DNA of 64,000 nucleotides from contig BQMF02000201.1 in assembly GCA_027922465.2 (NCBI GenBank), positions 62,001 through 126,000 of the forward strand, read 5' to 3'. The notes beneath the pieces were generated by a model, which saw only the letters and a program-made list of their open reading frames with translations, did no database searches and had not been told where the DNA came from. This DNA is from Turritopsis dohrnii. Lineage: Eukaryota; Cnidaria; Hydrozoa; Anthoathecata; Oceaniidae. Positions 34,577 through 44,371 of this stretch are shown here, piece by piece; position 1 is the stretch's first letter; each line of letters opens with the position of its first letter. The position numbers and the translations under genes are program-made.

Positions 34577-34827
34577 TTTAACTAACTTATTTATTGGACT
34601 TGTGTTTTGTACGTCTTTCTAACAATTTCAGACCATTTAACATCTTGGTGAAAACTCTTTAGTAAGCATTTGAAGGAGCTAGACTTCTGGACACCATTTT
34701 CATTTTCATGAAATTGTTAAGTATCTTAGTTATTTTTAAATTTTCCTAGTATATTTATTTTATTTTACTATAGATTTTTATCATGTACATATTTTTTGAA
34801 AAGTATTTGGGCACATTTTTTAAAAAT

Positions 34828-34896
34828 CACTGCGAAGGAGTGCATTCCTATAGAAACATACACACAATTTCAATGAAAATGCTCTTTGTCGTAGTG
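34828..34896 (+). repeat. 69-bp hairpin element, copy b
   Basis: CACTGCGAAGGAGTGC ... GTCGTAGTG; the arms pair over about 31 bp. Outer sequence extends to CCCACTG at 34917. Confidence 0.8.
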
Positions 34897-35120
34897 ACTT
34901 TGACGGTTTGCCCACTGAGATTTAGTATTTATTTTCGTGTTTTCAGATTTGTATATATATATTTGATAAAAAAAGATTGAAATCATGAATTTAATAACGT
35001 TTTGCTTTTTCCTGAACAGTGTTTCCACTGATGTCCCTGATGAAATTTCATAATTAAATGACTTGTGTCAAAGTTTACCTAATGGGTCAAAATAAATTCA
35101 ATGGAGTAATACAAAGTTGT

Positions 35121-35262
35121 AATCACGTCGTTATCGGACGTTGCTCCGACGTCAGGAAACAACCTTGTCGCGATTTTCATATGCAACGGTTACGCAACGT
35201 CAGTGCAACGTCGTGAAAAAACGTTGTAGCAACGTTGTTACAACGTTGCTGTGCTTGCTGGG
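35121..35262. mobile_element. Terminal fragment of a CCCAGC-ended DNA transposon
   Basis: Repeated AACGTTG/CGACGT motifs end in GCTTGCTGGG, the same layout as the terminus of 25297-27304 with the core motif changed. No opposite end is visible nearby. Confidence 0.6.
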
Positions 35263-36326
35263 ATGTCTCTGATTGTTTTGAAGTAAATTTTACTACAGTG
35301 ATATACATTGCTTTATGAACTCACTGTCTGTTTTGATATGCCTTATCTGACGTAACTCTTGAGGACGTTAAAATTCTTGCTCGAACGTCAAGAAATTTGG
35401 ACTACCTTTTGTCTTTGGAAGCTCTCTTCATAAGGGAGCACAACCCCGCCCTGAACGTGAAGGACGAATACAGGAGTAGGGAGTTAACAATTCGAATTTG
35501 ATTACTTTGATGCTATAATTATGTCTATATTTTCCATTGTAACTTTTATTTAGTCTTGGGAATTCCATTTTAACTTTTTAAGATTGTAATCTTTTGTGTA
35601 TATATTGGCATTTTATTGTATAGTACTAATGATTTTCACACCTTTTTTTCAGTTAGCTCTTATAGCATTTTTTAGTTTTTCAACATTCATTTTATACGTT
35701 ATAGTAGACTGATGATGACCGAGATGGTCGAAATATATTTCTAAAATTTTGTTTTACATGTGTGTTTACCTTCTTTACAACTTAATGTTTTGATATGAAC
35801 TGAGATTTCTTACTTGCACTGTAGTTGTATCTAAAAAAAATCATATTTCCAGCTTCGTGAGCAAAAAAGGTTTTCCATTTTGCTTTACAGTCCATCTTTC
35901 AACTTTCCTGAAAGCGCTGATCTTCAGGCCTCAGGGTTTCTTGTTTTGGTTTTTGAGACATCACATTTCCAGAATTGTTTCATCAATGGAGATGGGAGTT
36001 TGTGTGATGACCATTGACCTTTTTCCTATTAGCATTAGTATTTCGAATAAGTGCTAGTGTCGCTTTGTGAGACTTGAAAAGCGACCATAAAAAATGTTTC
36101 GTGAAAATACCGCTCTGAATTCGTTGAAATCACAAAAACTATCACTATTGAAATTAAACTAATGGAAATTAAAAATATTAATAGGATAATTTATTTTTAA
36201 AAGAAATCCAATTTATGGGAAAGGTACCTGTCAAACAAAGGGATTATATTTTATTCTGTTTGATTAGAAAAAACATAACATAGAACTAGTACCATTCCTT
36301 TTTTGCTGTCACAAGATCGGATAAGT
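35263..36326. other. Upstream of 7TM receptor 1, no other gene seen
   Basis: AT-rich. The last 190 bp (from about 36135) are also present upstream of receptor 2 at about 38568, so the tandem duplication includes proximal promoter DNA. Confidence 0.5.
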
Positions 36327-37145
36327 ATGGCTGTTTATTTAGAGTATCTGTTTTGGACCACCATAGTTGTCACAATACTAGCCGTAATTTTGCATATCTT
36401 TTGCATTGTTTCGCTCATGGTAGCAAAGAAGAGAGCAAACAGTCAACGATACATTCTCATCAGTTTTTCGTGTAGTGAAATTGGGGTGGTAGCAATTTTT
36501 TGGTCTAACAGCATTAAGTTTTTTGCTATCGATGGGAGAGCAATAGATCCTGATCAACAGACGTCTTGGTCGCAATTGACTAGTTGCAATTTTGAAATAC
36601 TGTTCGCTTTTTCTGTCTTTATGATGACCTTCGATAGATATATGATATTTCGTCGTAATTTGCAGTATCCCAATTCATGGTTAGCTAGAAACAAAAACAA
36701 ACTCGTAGCAGTCACCTGGAGTTTGGATTTGATGGTCTTTATTATATTCTTTGCTGTGGTTTCAACAATGCATGCAATATCATTTCAACATGTCAACGAC
36801 TTCTTCGCCAGGATTATTTGGAATCTTCCAAGTTTTTTCCTGTTTTGCTTCTTTATAAGTAACATACTTATCGCTTTAAAAGTACGACGACATAATCGAA
36901 TGCATCCAGGCAACAACAAATTCAAGTGCATGCTCCCTTTACTTATATGTGTCTGTTACTGTTTTTTCTTGACTATGCCACAGGTGTTGTGGTTTATTTA
37001 CGGAATTATAGCACCCGGAAAATCAAGAGCCGTATTTGCCGAGATTTCAGTGCTGACAAGGTTTGTTAGCAAACTAATCAATGCACTTATTCTTATGGCA
37101 ACAGTTCGTGAGATACAAGAAATTATAAAGAAACTTCAAGCTTGA
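36327..37145 (+). CDS. Divergent rhodopsin-like 7TM receptor 1
   Basis: Single exon, 272 aa, ATG at 36327 chosen because receptor 2 has its ATG at the same alignment position. Seven hydrophobic segments lie near residues 8-33, 42-66, 86-105, 125-147, 165-185, 201-226 and 238-260. A DRY motif (103-105, 'FDRYMIF') closes TM3 and 'RRHNRMHPGN' forms the third intracellular loop. The class A TM6 and TM7 (NPxxY) motifs are absent, and the extracellular N-terminus is under ten residues. It belongs to a lineage-specific receptor family with members at 38746 and 50575. G-protein coupling is likely from DRY; ligand unknown. Confidence 0.85.
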   Translation: MAVYLEYLFWTTIVVTILAVILHIFCIVSLMVAKKRANSQRYILISFSCSEIGVVAIFWSNSIKFFAIDGRAIDPDQQTSWSQLTSCNFEILFAFSVFMMTFDRYMIFRRNLQYPNSWLARNKNKLVAVTWSLDLMVFIIFFAVVSTMHAISFQHVNDFFARIIWNLPSFFLFCFFISNILIALKVRRHNRMHPGNNKFKCMLPLLICVCYCFFLTMPQVLWFIYGIIAPGKSRAVFAEISVLTRFVSKLINALILMATVREIQEIIKKLQA

Positions 37146-38745
37146 TTGGGAATCGATCGTTACTGATGATTGTTGCTCTGGAAGTTTGAAAGATGTAATG
37201 CCTTCCTAAATTCAAAATTAATCTAATAAATTCGGAAAGATCTGGATAGTGATTTAATGGTAATATAAAAAAATCAAGTGATCGGGCGGTTAATTGAGGA
37301 AAAACGGTACTAAGCGTAAAGCGCGGTTACTCCAACAAGTTTTATCAAATTTTTCAGAAGAATTGCATTTCCAGACCTTTTTTTGTATGGAACCTAAGAT
37401 TTTTATGAAAATCAAGCGAAATAAAAGCATGTATGTATTAAAAACTGTTTTCTATTCATTTTTAAACCCTCACATAGTGTATCTTTCTGGTCTGAATTAT
37501 CTCGATGCACTTGACTTGATTTCGGAATAAGCGCTCAATGCGGATGCTACAGCAGTTTTTGTGCATAGACCTATTCACGTTGATCTTCAGTAAGTAAGTT
37601 TCGAAATAACAGTTGGTTGTTTCAAACAGTCAGAAGTATTGCTTTTCAATAGCCTTTACCTTGTAATTAAAATAGTTGCCTTTTAACTTTCCATTTCGTG
37701 CTTCTTGTTATGATTATAATAGCATTGGCGAATGAGTTACTGTTCAGCATGAGGTTAGAATAGTAGACCTGGAATAGGGACCTGGAACCGTTTGCAACTT
37801 AAGCATGTTTGGCGATGTTAAGCTATTTCACGTCTTTATCTGACAAAGTATAATGTAGGCCCGATAAAAGCAAATGAATATTGTATCATCCAGGACAGGA
37901 TTGTATAAAATACAATTTACACAATTTTTGTAGAAGTTGTCAAACTATGTAAAATCAGTTGTTTGTAATGGAAGTAATAATAGTGTTGAGGTCAATACAA
38001 TTGTGAAAGTCATCAATCCATACAGCTTCTTTTTTCAACTGTTTTCGGTTCACTTCTACCAAATATCATTTTATTCCATAAGTCATATTTTGGCAATTGT
38101 GATGAACCTATTCTCACAATAAAAGCATTTCCAACAAGAAAAGAATGGATAAAGTCATTTAGATATTTTAAAAATTAGCCTGAAGTAATTTTCGCAAGGG
38201 TTGATACGGAAATTGTTCAAGCCTAATGACTCCTAGTTTTGATTCGAGCAAAAAACAAAACATTTAACTAATAACCTTTACGTTGTGGTGCAAATTGGTT
38301 ACGGTTACGTTGCGGTGCAAATTGGTGAGACTCTCAGATTTATTTTGAACCTTAGCATTTATGAAAAGTTCCAAACCATTACGTTGTTTTATCTCCTCGA
38401 CATAAATTACCAAGTACGAATTTCAAGCGAAAAAACTCAATCTCTGCAATTTTGGCCTATTAACAATTTGTAATCATCCAGTTTCAGATGATGGATTTAT
38501 ACACAACTGATATTAAAATCTAAAGCATGCAGCCGTACTGATTTCGTTAAAATAAGGCCAGCTACTTCAATTGAAATTAAACTAATGGAAATTAAGAATA
38601 ATAATAGGATAATAAAATTTTAAAAGAAATCCAATTTGTGAGAAAGGCACCTGTCAAACAAAGAGATAACTTTCTGTTCCGTTTGATCACAAAAATAAAC
38701 GTAAAGCTAGTACCATTCGTTATTGTTGTCCAAAAATCGGTAAAA
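37146..38745. other. Spacer between tandem receptors
   Basis: Contains receptor 1's 3' flank. A block near 37420-37490 is similar to 40225-40290 next to the receptor fragment, so another receptor remnant may be decayed here. No intact gene. Confidence 0.45.
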
Positions 38746-39564
38746 ATGGCTGCCTATTTAGAGTATCTGTTTTGGACTACCGTTGTTGTGACAATGGTAG
38801 CTGTACTTTTGCATATGTTTTGCATTTTTTCGCTCATAGTAGCAAAAAAGAGAGCAAACAGTCAACGATACATTCTCATCAGTTTTTCGTGTAGTGAAAT
38901 TGGGGTGGTAGCAATATTTTGGTCTTACAGCATTAAGCTGTTTGCTGTTGATGGGGAAACAATAGATCCAGATCATCAGACGTCTTGGTCGCAATTTGTT
39001 AGTGGCAATTTTGAAGGACTGTTCGCTTTTTCCGTCTTTATGATGACCTTCGATAGATATATGATATTTCGTCGTAACTTGCATTATCCCGATTCATGGT
39101 TAGCTAGAAACAAAAACAAACTTATATCAATCATCTGGATTTTGGATTTGATATTCATTACTATATTTTTCGTTGTGGTTTCAACAATGCATAAAAAGAC
39201 ATTTGACAGTGTCAACGACTCCTTCTCCTTGTATGTTACACGACTTCCAAGTTTATTTCTGTTTTGCTTCTTTATAAGTAACATACTTATCGCTTTAAGA
39301 GTACGACGCCATAATAGAATGCATCCAGGCAACAACAAACTCAAGTCCATACTCCCTTTACTAATATGTGTCTGTTACTTTTTTTTCTTGAGTATTCCAC
39401 AGGTGTTGTGGCTTCTTTACGGAATTATAGCCTCCGGAAAATCAAGAGACATATTTTCCGAGATTTCAGTGCTGGCAAGGTTTGTTAACAAACTGATCAA
39501 TGCAATTATTCTTATGGCAACAGTTCGTGAGATACAAGAAATTATAAAGAAACTTCAAGCTTGA
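38746..39564 (+). CDS. Divergent rhodopsin-like 7TM receptor 2
   Basis: Single exon, 272 aa, same length and layout as receptor 1, about 80% identical by eye, including 'SFSCSEIGVVAIFW', 'MMTFDRYMIFRR' and the C-terminal 'REIQEIIKKLQA'. Differences cluster in the second extracellular loop (after 'STMH'), where ligand contact would be expected. The frame is open 36 codons upstream of the chosen ATG 38746, but that stretch is not conserved as protein in copy 1. It arose by tandem duplication of about 2.42 kb. Confidence 0.87.
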   Translation: MAAYLEYLFWTTVVVTMVAVLLHMFCIFSLIVAKKRANSQRYILISFSCSEIGVVAIFWSYSIKLFAVDGETIDPDHQTSWSQFVSGNFEGLFAFSVFMMTFDRYMIFRRNLHYPDSWLARNKNKLISIIWILDLIFITIFFVVVSTMHKKTFDSVNDSFSLYVTRLPSLFLFCFFISNILIALRVRRHNRMHPGNNKLKSILPLLICVCYFFFLSIPQVLWLLYGIIASGKSRDIFSEISVLARFVNKLINAIILMATVREIQEIIKKLQA

Positions 39565-39632
39565 TAGACGATTGGTTATTGCTGATGATTTTTGTTTTTT
39601 CTGGTTAAAAGACGTACTACCCAGTGATAAAT

Positions 39633-39701
39633 CACTGCGAGGAAGTGCATTTCCAAAGAAATATACACATCACCTCAATAAAAATGCTCTTCGTTGCAGT
39701 G
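39633..39701 (+). repeat. 69-bp hairpin element, copy c
   Basis: CACTGCGAGGAAGTGC ... GTTGCAGTG with self-pairing arms. It lies 70 bp past the stop of receptor 2, so it could fall within that gene's 3' UTR. Outer sequence continues to CTCAGTG. Confidence 0.8.
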
Positions 39702-39893
39702 GCTTTGTGACGTTGTTGCTCAGTGGGTATGAACAATGAATATGTAGGAAAGCAAGTTCATTTTGTTGAATCATTTCTTTAATTTTTTCTAATTTTTTCG
39801 TTGACAAACATTTATTCATCAAGAACCTGTATATCCACTCTAATCTGTGTACGAAACACTTTGGTCTCGGTGCACAGAACGAATCACGTGCAC

Positions 39894-39970
39894 TTGGTCA
39901 ATTACCTAGTTGCAAATCGGTGGGATAAATATCAACTATCATGGATGGAAATCCAAGGACTAAAAGCTCT
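39894..39970 (+). repeat. SINE 3'-body fragment
   Basis: Matches the body of the 17791 SINE ('AGTTGCAAATCGG', 'ATGGATGGAAATCCAAGGAC'), without head or tail. Confidence 0.65.
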
Positions 39971-40191
39971 GGATGACAGATTCATATACTTATAAGCTAA
40001 TTGCATTTAAGAAAGGAATACTCACGCTAATTCTAATTTTAATGAAAACGAAATGGAAGTATGTTGGAAGTATGTTAGTATTACAAGTTTTTCGACCTTT
40101 AGTGGTGTCTCTGTTTGATTCTAAGTCGTTACTGCATCTAAAACAGAAAAAATAGCTTCAAACTTTTTTTCAACATCTTTTTTTCCGGGAT

Positions 40192-40560
40192 TTAATAAAG
40201 CACCCTAAGGTATTTATATATAGCACCGATTAAATTAAAGCGTGTATGTATTGAAAACTGCTTTCTATGCATTCTCAAACCTTGAGGTAAACCAAAATAA
40301 ACGATATAACGATATTGTGGCTTCTTTTGAAAATCCGGTTTGGCCAATGCAAAATAGCGATCAAACCAAATGAACATTGTTATCATCCAAGACAGGATGG
40401 AAGGGACATAGCAAAGGATTTTAGTAATTGCCTCCGGTGCGCAGTGCAACGCAACATCAGGGTAAAAATGGATGAATTCAATTGGGTTGCAAGGATTTGA
40501 AAATATACCAACACCGATATCAAAAGCACTCAAACAAGTGAAATAACGGTTAACTCCTTT
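40192..40560 (-). pseudogene. Fragment of a 7TM receptor (TM2-TM4 region)
   Basis: The minus frame contains 'MITMFIWFDRYFALAKPDF', a DRY motif following a hydrophobic segment as in the neighbouring receptors, preceded by 'ALHCAPEAITK'. No TM1 or TM5-TM7 is found on either side. A decayed family member in opposite orientation to the tandem pair. Confidence 0.55.
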
Positions 40561-40599
40561 ATTTATTTTACTTATTTATTTCGTATTGTTTTACATGAC

Positions 40600-40875
40600 T
40601 AACCTCACTCAATTGCTATTGCATCTGCTTTCCAGGAGGGGCCAAAGCTTAGGTTGGAGGCACCGAAGTATTTGACACAAAGCCAATCAAGGGCCTGTGC
40701 TCTTCTGGATGACCTCCTGCAACACCCAATGTATCATCTACTCAATTTCCCTCACACGGCATGAGTCGACCCGGCACTATGGTACATTCACTCGCGCATG
40801 GTGAATCGCCGCCAAGGGGAATTGAATCCCGATCTCCCGCATAAAATACGAGAAAGATAACCGCTATATCAAAAC
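40600..40875 (-). repeat. Second type of tRNA-derived SINE
   Basis: On the minus strand, an A-box-like TAGCGGTTATCTTT (40853-40866) is followed by a B-box-like GGGATTCAATTCCC (40817-40830), then about 210 bp of body. An A-rich tail on the minus strand lies near 40560-40600. It is unrelated in body to the CTTA-tailed SINE. Confidence 0.7.
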
Positions 40876-41245
40876 TGTGTTCAATGTGATTATCAATAAG
40901 CTTTCTATAATGCAATAAGAAACATATAGTCTTGCAGCAAAAGATAGTTCATCGTGAAAATATATTTTGGTCTTTCAACACTTTTCGTTTAACCCTCGTA
41001 AACTATGGTTGCGTTGGTCTGACTGAACATCAATTAGCTGTGTTCTTGAATGTTACTCTTCTAAACGTCTGGAGAAACCCAAAATTTAAATGTAAACTTC
41101 AAACGGGTCAATAAAGAGATAATTTTGGGATGGTTTGACAAATGCTTGGCTTCACTTCACACGACATTGTGAAATGAAAAGCTATAATTTTTTTTAAATG
41201 TATGTTTTCATGCAACAAAAGATCTCAAAGTAACAATACAATTAC

Positions 41246-41404
41246 TTAAGGGGGGGGTTTACACGTGAAGATTCTTGAAAAATGTTTCTTTTTTAATGAA
41301 TTGAGACGCTTTTGTTTCTGTGTACAATTGTGTACATTTTTGTTGTTTTTTTTGCTTTTGAAAGAAACATTTTTCATAAATCTTTACATGTAAACCCCCC
41401 TTAA
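41246..41404. mobile_element. 159-bp palindromic MITE flanked by TTAA
   Basis: Starts TTAAGGGGGGGG and ends CCCCCCTTAA; the arms (GTTTACACGTGAAGAT / ATCTTTACATGTAAAC and AAAATGTTTCTTT / AAAGAAACATTTTT) pair over 45-50 bp. A TTAA at each end suggests piggyBac- or Kolobok-type target choice. Confidence 0.85.
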
Positions 41405-41662
41405 TTTGGTCTCATTGTAATTCGATTAAAAAGCAAATAAAATATTCATAAATTTTATATAAAAAGGTGTTCTTTTAGTAGCAAATACTTGAAATAGCCA
41501 GGTAAATTGAACAGATGAAGGTAAGATGTCAAATGCATAACCATGCTACTTCTCAAAATAAGACGCATTTTTGTGGATTATACCTTAATCAGCTTGAAAC
41601 CAGCCCAGCAATCTGCAATTAAAGAATCAGAAAAGAGCTGGGGGTGGATATATTTTTTAAAT

Positions 41663-41731
41663 CTCTGCGAAGGAGTACATTTCTATGAAAATATATATAT
41701 TATTTCAATAATAATGCTCTTCATCGCAGTT
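41663..41731 (+). repeat. 69-bp hairpin element, copy d
   Basis: CTCTGCGAAGGAGTAC ... CATCGCAGT; terminal bases are slightly degraded but length and pairing are kept. Outer sequence reaches CTCACTG. Confidence 0.75.
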
Positions 41732-42285
41732 GTTCTGATGATTTTCCTCACTGATATATTACCAATAAGATAACATAAGACAACAACATATAACAATATA
41801 TAACGTATAATATAATAGACAGGAAGGAACAGAAAAACCGACACATCTTTTTTGAATTCTGAAATTTTTTGAATTTTGAATCCTTTTAGGTCAACAATAA
41901 TTTTATACGAGCTTTGATAAGGGGTTTCTTAGAATTAAGTTGAAAAGTGAAATGGTTAAGTTTGTTTGATTCTTTTTTGTTTCTTAAACCCAGGCAAAAT
42001 TACCATCCTATCTGCAGAATTGTGTTCACAAATGGCGTGTCTACAGTGTGGATTCGGATATTATTACTGATGAGGCGTTTTTACGACAGGGTAATGAAAA
42101 ATAAAATACAAAATCTTTATTTAAATATTGTTCATATTAGGTTACATTTTACATCAAGGCTGTCTATTTGTCAGGACGTTTCCAAAATGCAGCTGCTTAT
42201 AAACAGTGATAGATTTTAAATTCACTTTGGAAAAAATCACTTGAAAAAATTTCGCAGTAGTTGTGGTCGATATGGTGATTTATTG

Positions 42286-42443
42286 GTAGTTTGTACGGTC
42301 GAACTTTTGCCTTGTCTAATGTAAATCAATTGACCTGCGATTAGACATTGTCAATACTTTTACTAAAGAATGCAGGAGTTTTCATAACTACAGGTCACTA
42401 GATTTACATTAGACAAGGCAAAAGTTCAACCGTATAAACTACA
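42286..42443. mobile_element. 158-bp MITE with 42-bp inverted repeats
   Basis: GTAGTTTGTACGG...ATGTAAATC at the left and its reverse complement at the right differ at two positions over about 42 bp. The centre is about 74 bp of unique sequence. No coding capacity. Confidence 0.88.
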
Positions 42444-43057
42444 CTTTATTGTTGATTGTTGGCGATACTGTTCTCATGAGAAAGGAAATAATAGCTTTAA
42501 CTTTTTCTCCTGAGTTAACAGTATGCACATTGTGGTAATAAAAATTCGTAGCGCAACAAGTTTGTCTAGTGTGAAAACTCGTCTAAGGTACACATCCAGT
42601 TTTCAAATACAAATATTTTATCTTGTTATGCAATCAATCAGTAACGCATTGTGATATAATTGACAATCAAAGCTAATTAGTACTTCACATTCCATTATGT
42701 TTTTGAAAAAAAACTTTTGCTAATTTTGTTTTATCGTTATTTGATTCATTTTTGAATTCTAAAATTTTAGGAGTCATTGCCTTCACCGATAAAATTACAT
42801 GTTGCAGTCCTCACCTTGTTTTCCATCTTAATAATTAACACGAACTTAATTAACCAGAACTTCGTAATATATTTTTCGCTGAGGTATCATTCGCTTTTGA
42901 TGAATGATAAGAAAGTCATTATTTTATAATTTTGAAACGAGGTGAAGCTACTCTGATGGAATTTATCGATGAAGTAGTGTGAATCGAGATTTCAGAACCT
43001 GTTTAGCCGGCTTAATCTCTAATCAAGTTAAATCAAGAACTAATTACAGCAAATTGA
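42444..43057. other. Downstream flank of MFS gene, no gene seen
   Basis: AT-rich; no supportable feature. Confidence 0.4.
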
Positions 43058-44371
43058 TTAATAAATCAGAGCTTCGTTACCGTTATACAATTTCCGCTTG
43101 GAGATTAACACAAAAAGTGCAATCAAGACGGTAACGACATAAACACCAGAAACAATTCTCAACCAACTAAAAAGAAACGGAGCTACAAAAAATCCCATTA
43201 GCAAACCGATTCGCGATCCGGATAATCGAACACCCTCCGTAAATGCCTGAATTCTCTTGCTGACTAATTTGTTTAATACGGCTGTCAGAAAAAAATTCTC
43301 GTTAACTGTCACGAATCCACTTGATAGACAAAATATCAATAGCACTGCAATTTTTTGCGAGTAGTTTAATTTGACTTGGTCTAATACTAAAAATGTTCCA
43401 ATCCAAACAGAAAGCGCAATTAAACCGACAACACCAATTTTATAAATTTGGTTTTGATTGAAGCTGCACACTGTCAAAATGAAAGTTAATATAGCGCAAG
43501 TAACGCCCTCGAAAAGAAGAAATATACTGAGCTCTTTCATCTTCATTCCCAATACGTCAAACGCGACCATAGGCAACCAAATGTCGCAGTTGGCTATCAG
43601 ATATGTAGAGCCTATTGACAATAAAATAAGAAATGCTGGACCAAAATTTGTAAATAAAGATACAATGTCTTGCTTAAAAGTGTATGCTTTAGTTCCCGTG
43701 GCAATTGGACTGGAAATTTTCTCTATATGATGTTCCTTTGACAAATCAAAGATCATTGTTATCGAAACCACAATAGATACTGAGAACAATAAAGCCAGAT
43801 ATAAGCCAGGAATGTTTTCATAAGAAATTTTCCAATCACCAACGCTTACATTGATAGAGACAAAAAATATATTGATGCCAGGACCTGTGGTGTATCCAAG
43901 CACATAGCATCCACACATTAGTGTAAATTTATTAACCAAGTCTTGCCCAGGCCAGCAACGTGATAATTCCCCTGCCATAACAGCACGTATTGATGCGCCG
44001 CTGCCACTTATAGCTCGCCCAGCAAGCAGCAAAAAAGGCGAGAAGGGAAGGGAATAGATTAAACTGCCTAAAACTATCATGGCATTCCCTGCTATAACTG
44101 TCAGTTTTACATTGCCACTCCGATCTACGTATCTTGTCACTATCAAAGAAAACAAGATAACACTTATGGCATACACAACCGATATTGAGCTGTAGAAAAT
44201 CTTGGCATCTCCTCCACGCACCAAATCTTTCAAATAGATCCATAAGGTGATTCGAGTCAAACTTGATTCAACGCCAATACAGAAACTCTGCCAAGCAAAT
44301 GCAATAGTTGTTAAATATCGCTTTCTTTTCCATAATTGCAAATCCTTTCTAGTGATGATAACCGCTTGCAT
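43058..44371 (-). CDS. Major facilitator superfamily transporter, MFSD8-like
   Basis: Single exon, 437 aa, ATG at 44371. Twelve hydrophobic segments are split six and six by a central loop near residue 225. The motif 'RYVDRSGNVK' after TM2 is the MFS signature A position, and 'AGRAISGSGASIRAVMAGEL' fits TM4. The early 'ITLWIYLKDL' and overall pattern resemble MFSD8/CLN7-type lysosomal carriers, but substrate and location are inference. No intron; transcribed away from the receptors. Confidence 0.83.
   Translation of the reverse strand: MQAVIITRKDLQLWKRKRYLTTIAFAWQSFCIGVESSLTRITLWIYLKDLVRGGDAKIFYSSISVVYAISVILFSLIVTRYVDRSGNVKLTVIAGNAMIVLGSLIYSLPFSPFLLLAGRAISGSGASIRAVMAGELSRCWPGQDLVNKFTLMCGCYVLGYTTGPGINIFFVSINVSVGDWKISYENIPGLYLALLFSVSIVVSITMIFDLSKEHHIEKISSPIATGTKAYTFKQDIVSLFTNFGPAFLILLSIGSTYLIANCDIWLPMVAFDVLGMKMKELSIFLLFEGVTCAILTFILTVCSFNQNQIYKIGVVGLIALSVWIGTFLVLDQVKLNYSQKIAVLLIFCLSSGFVTVNENFFLTAVLNKLVSKRIQAFTEGVRLSGSRIGLLMGFFVAPFLFSWLRIVSGVYVVTVLIALFVLISKRKLYNGNEALIY

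Noticed and set aside
43458..43730. Plus-strand ORF of 90 codons
   Set aside because: Antisense shadow of the MFS transporter gene.
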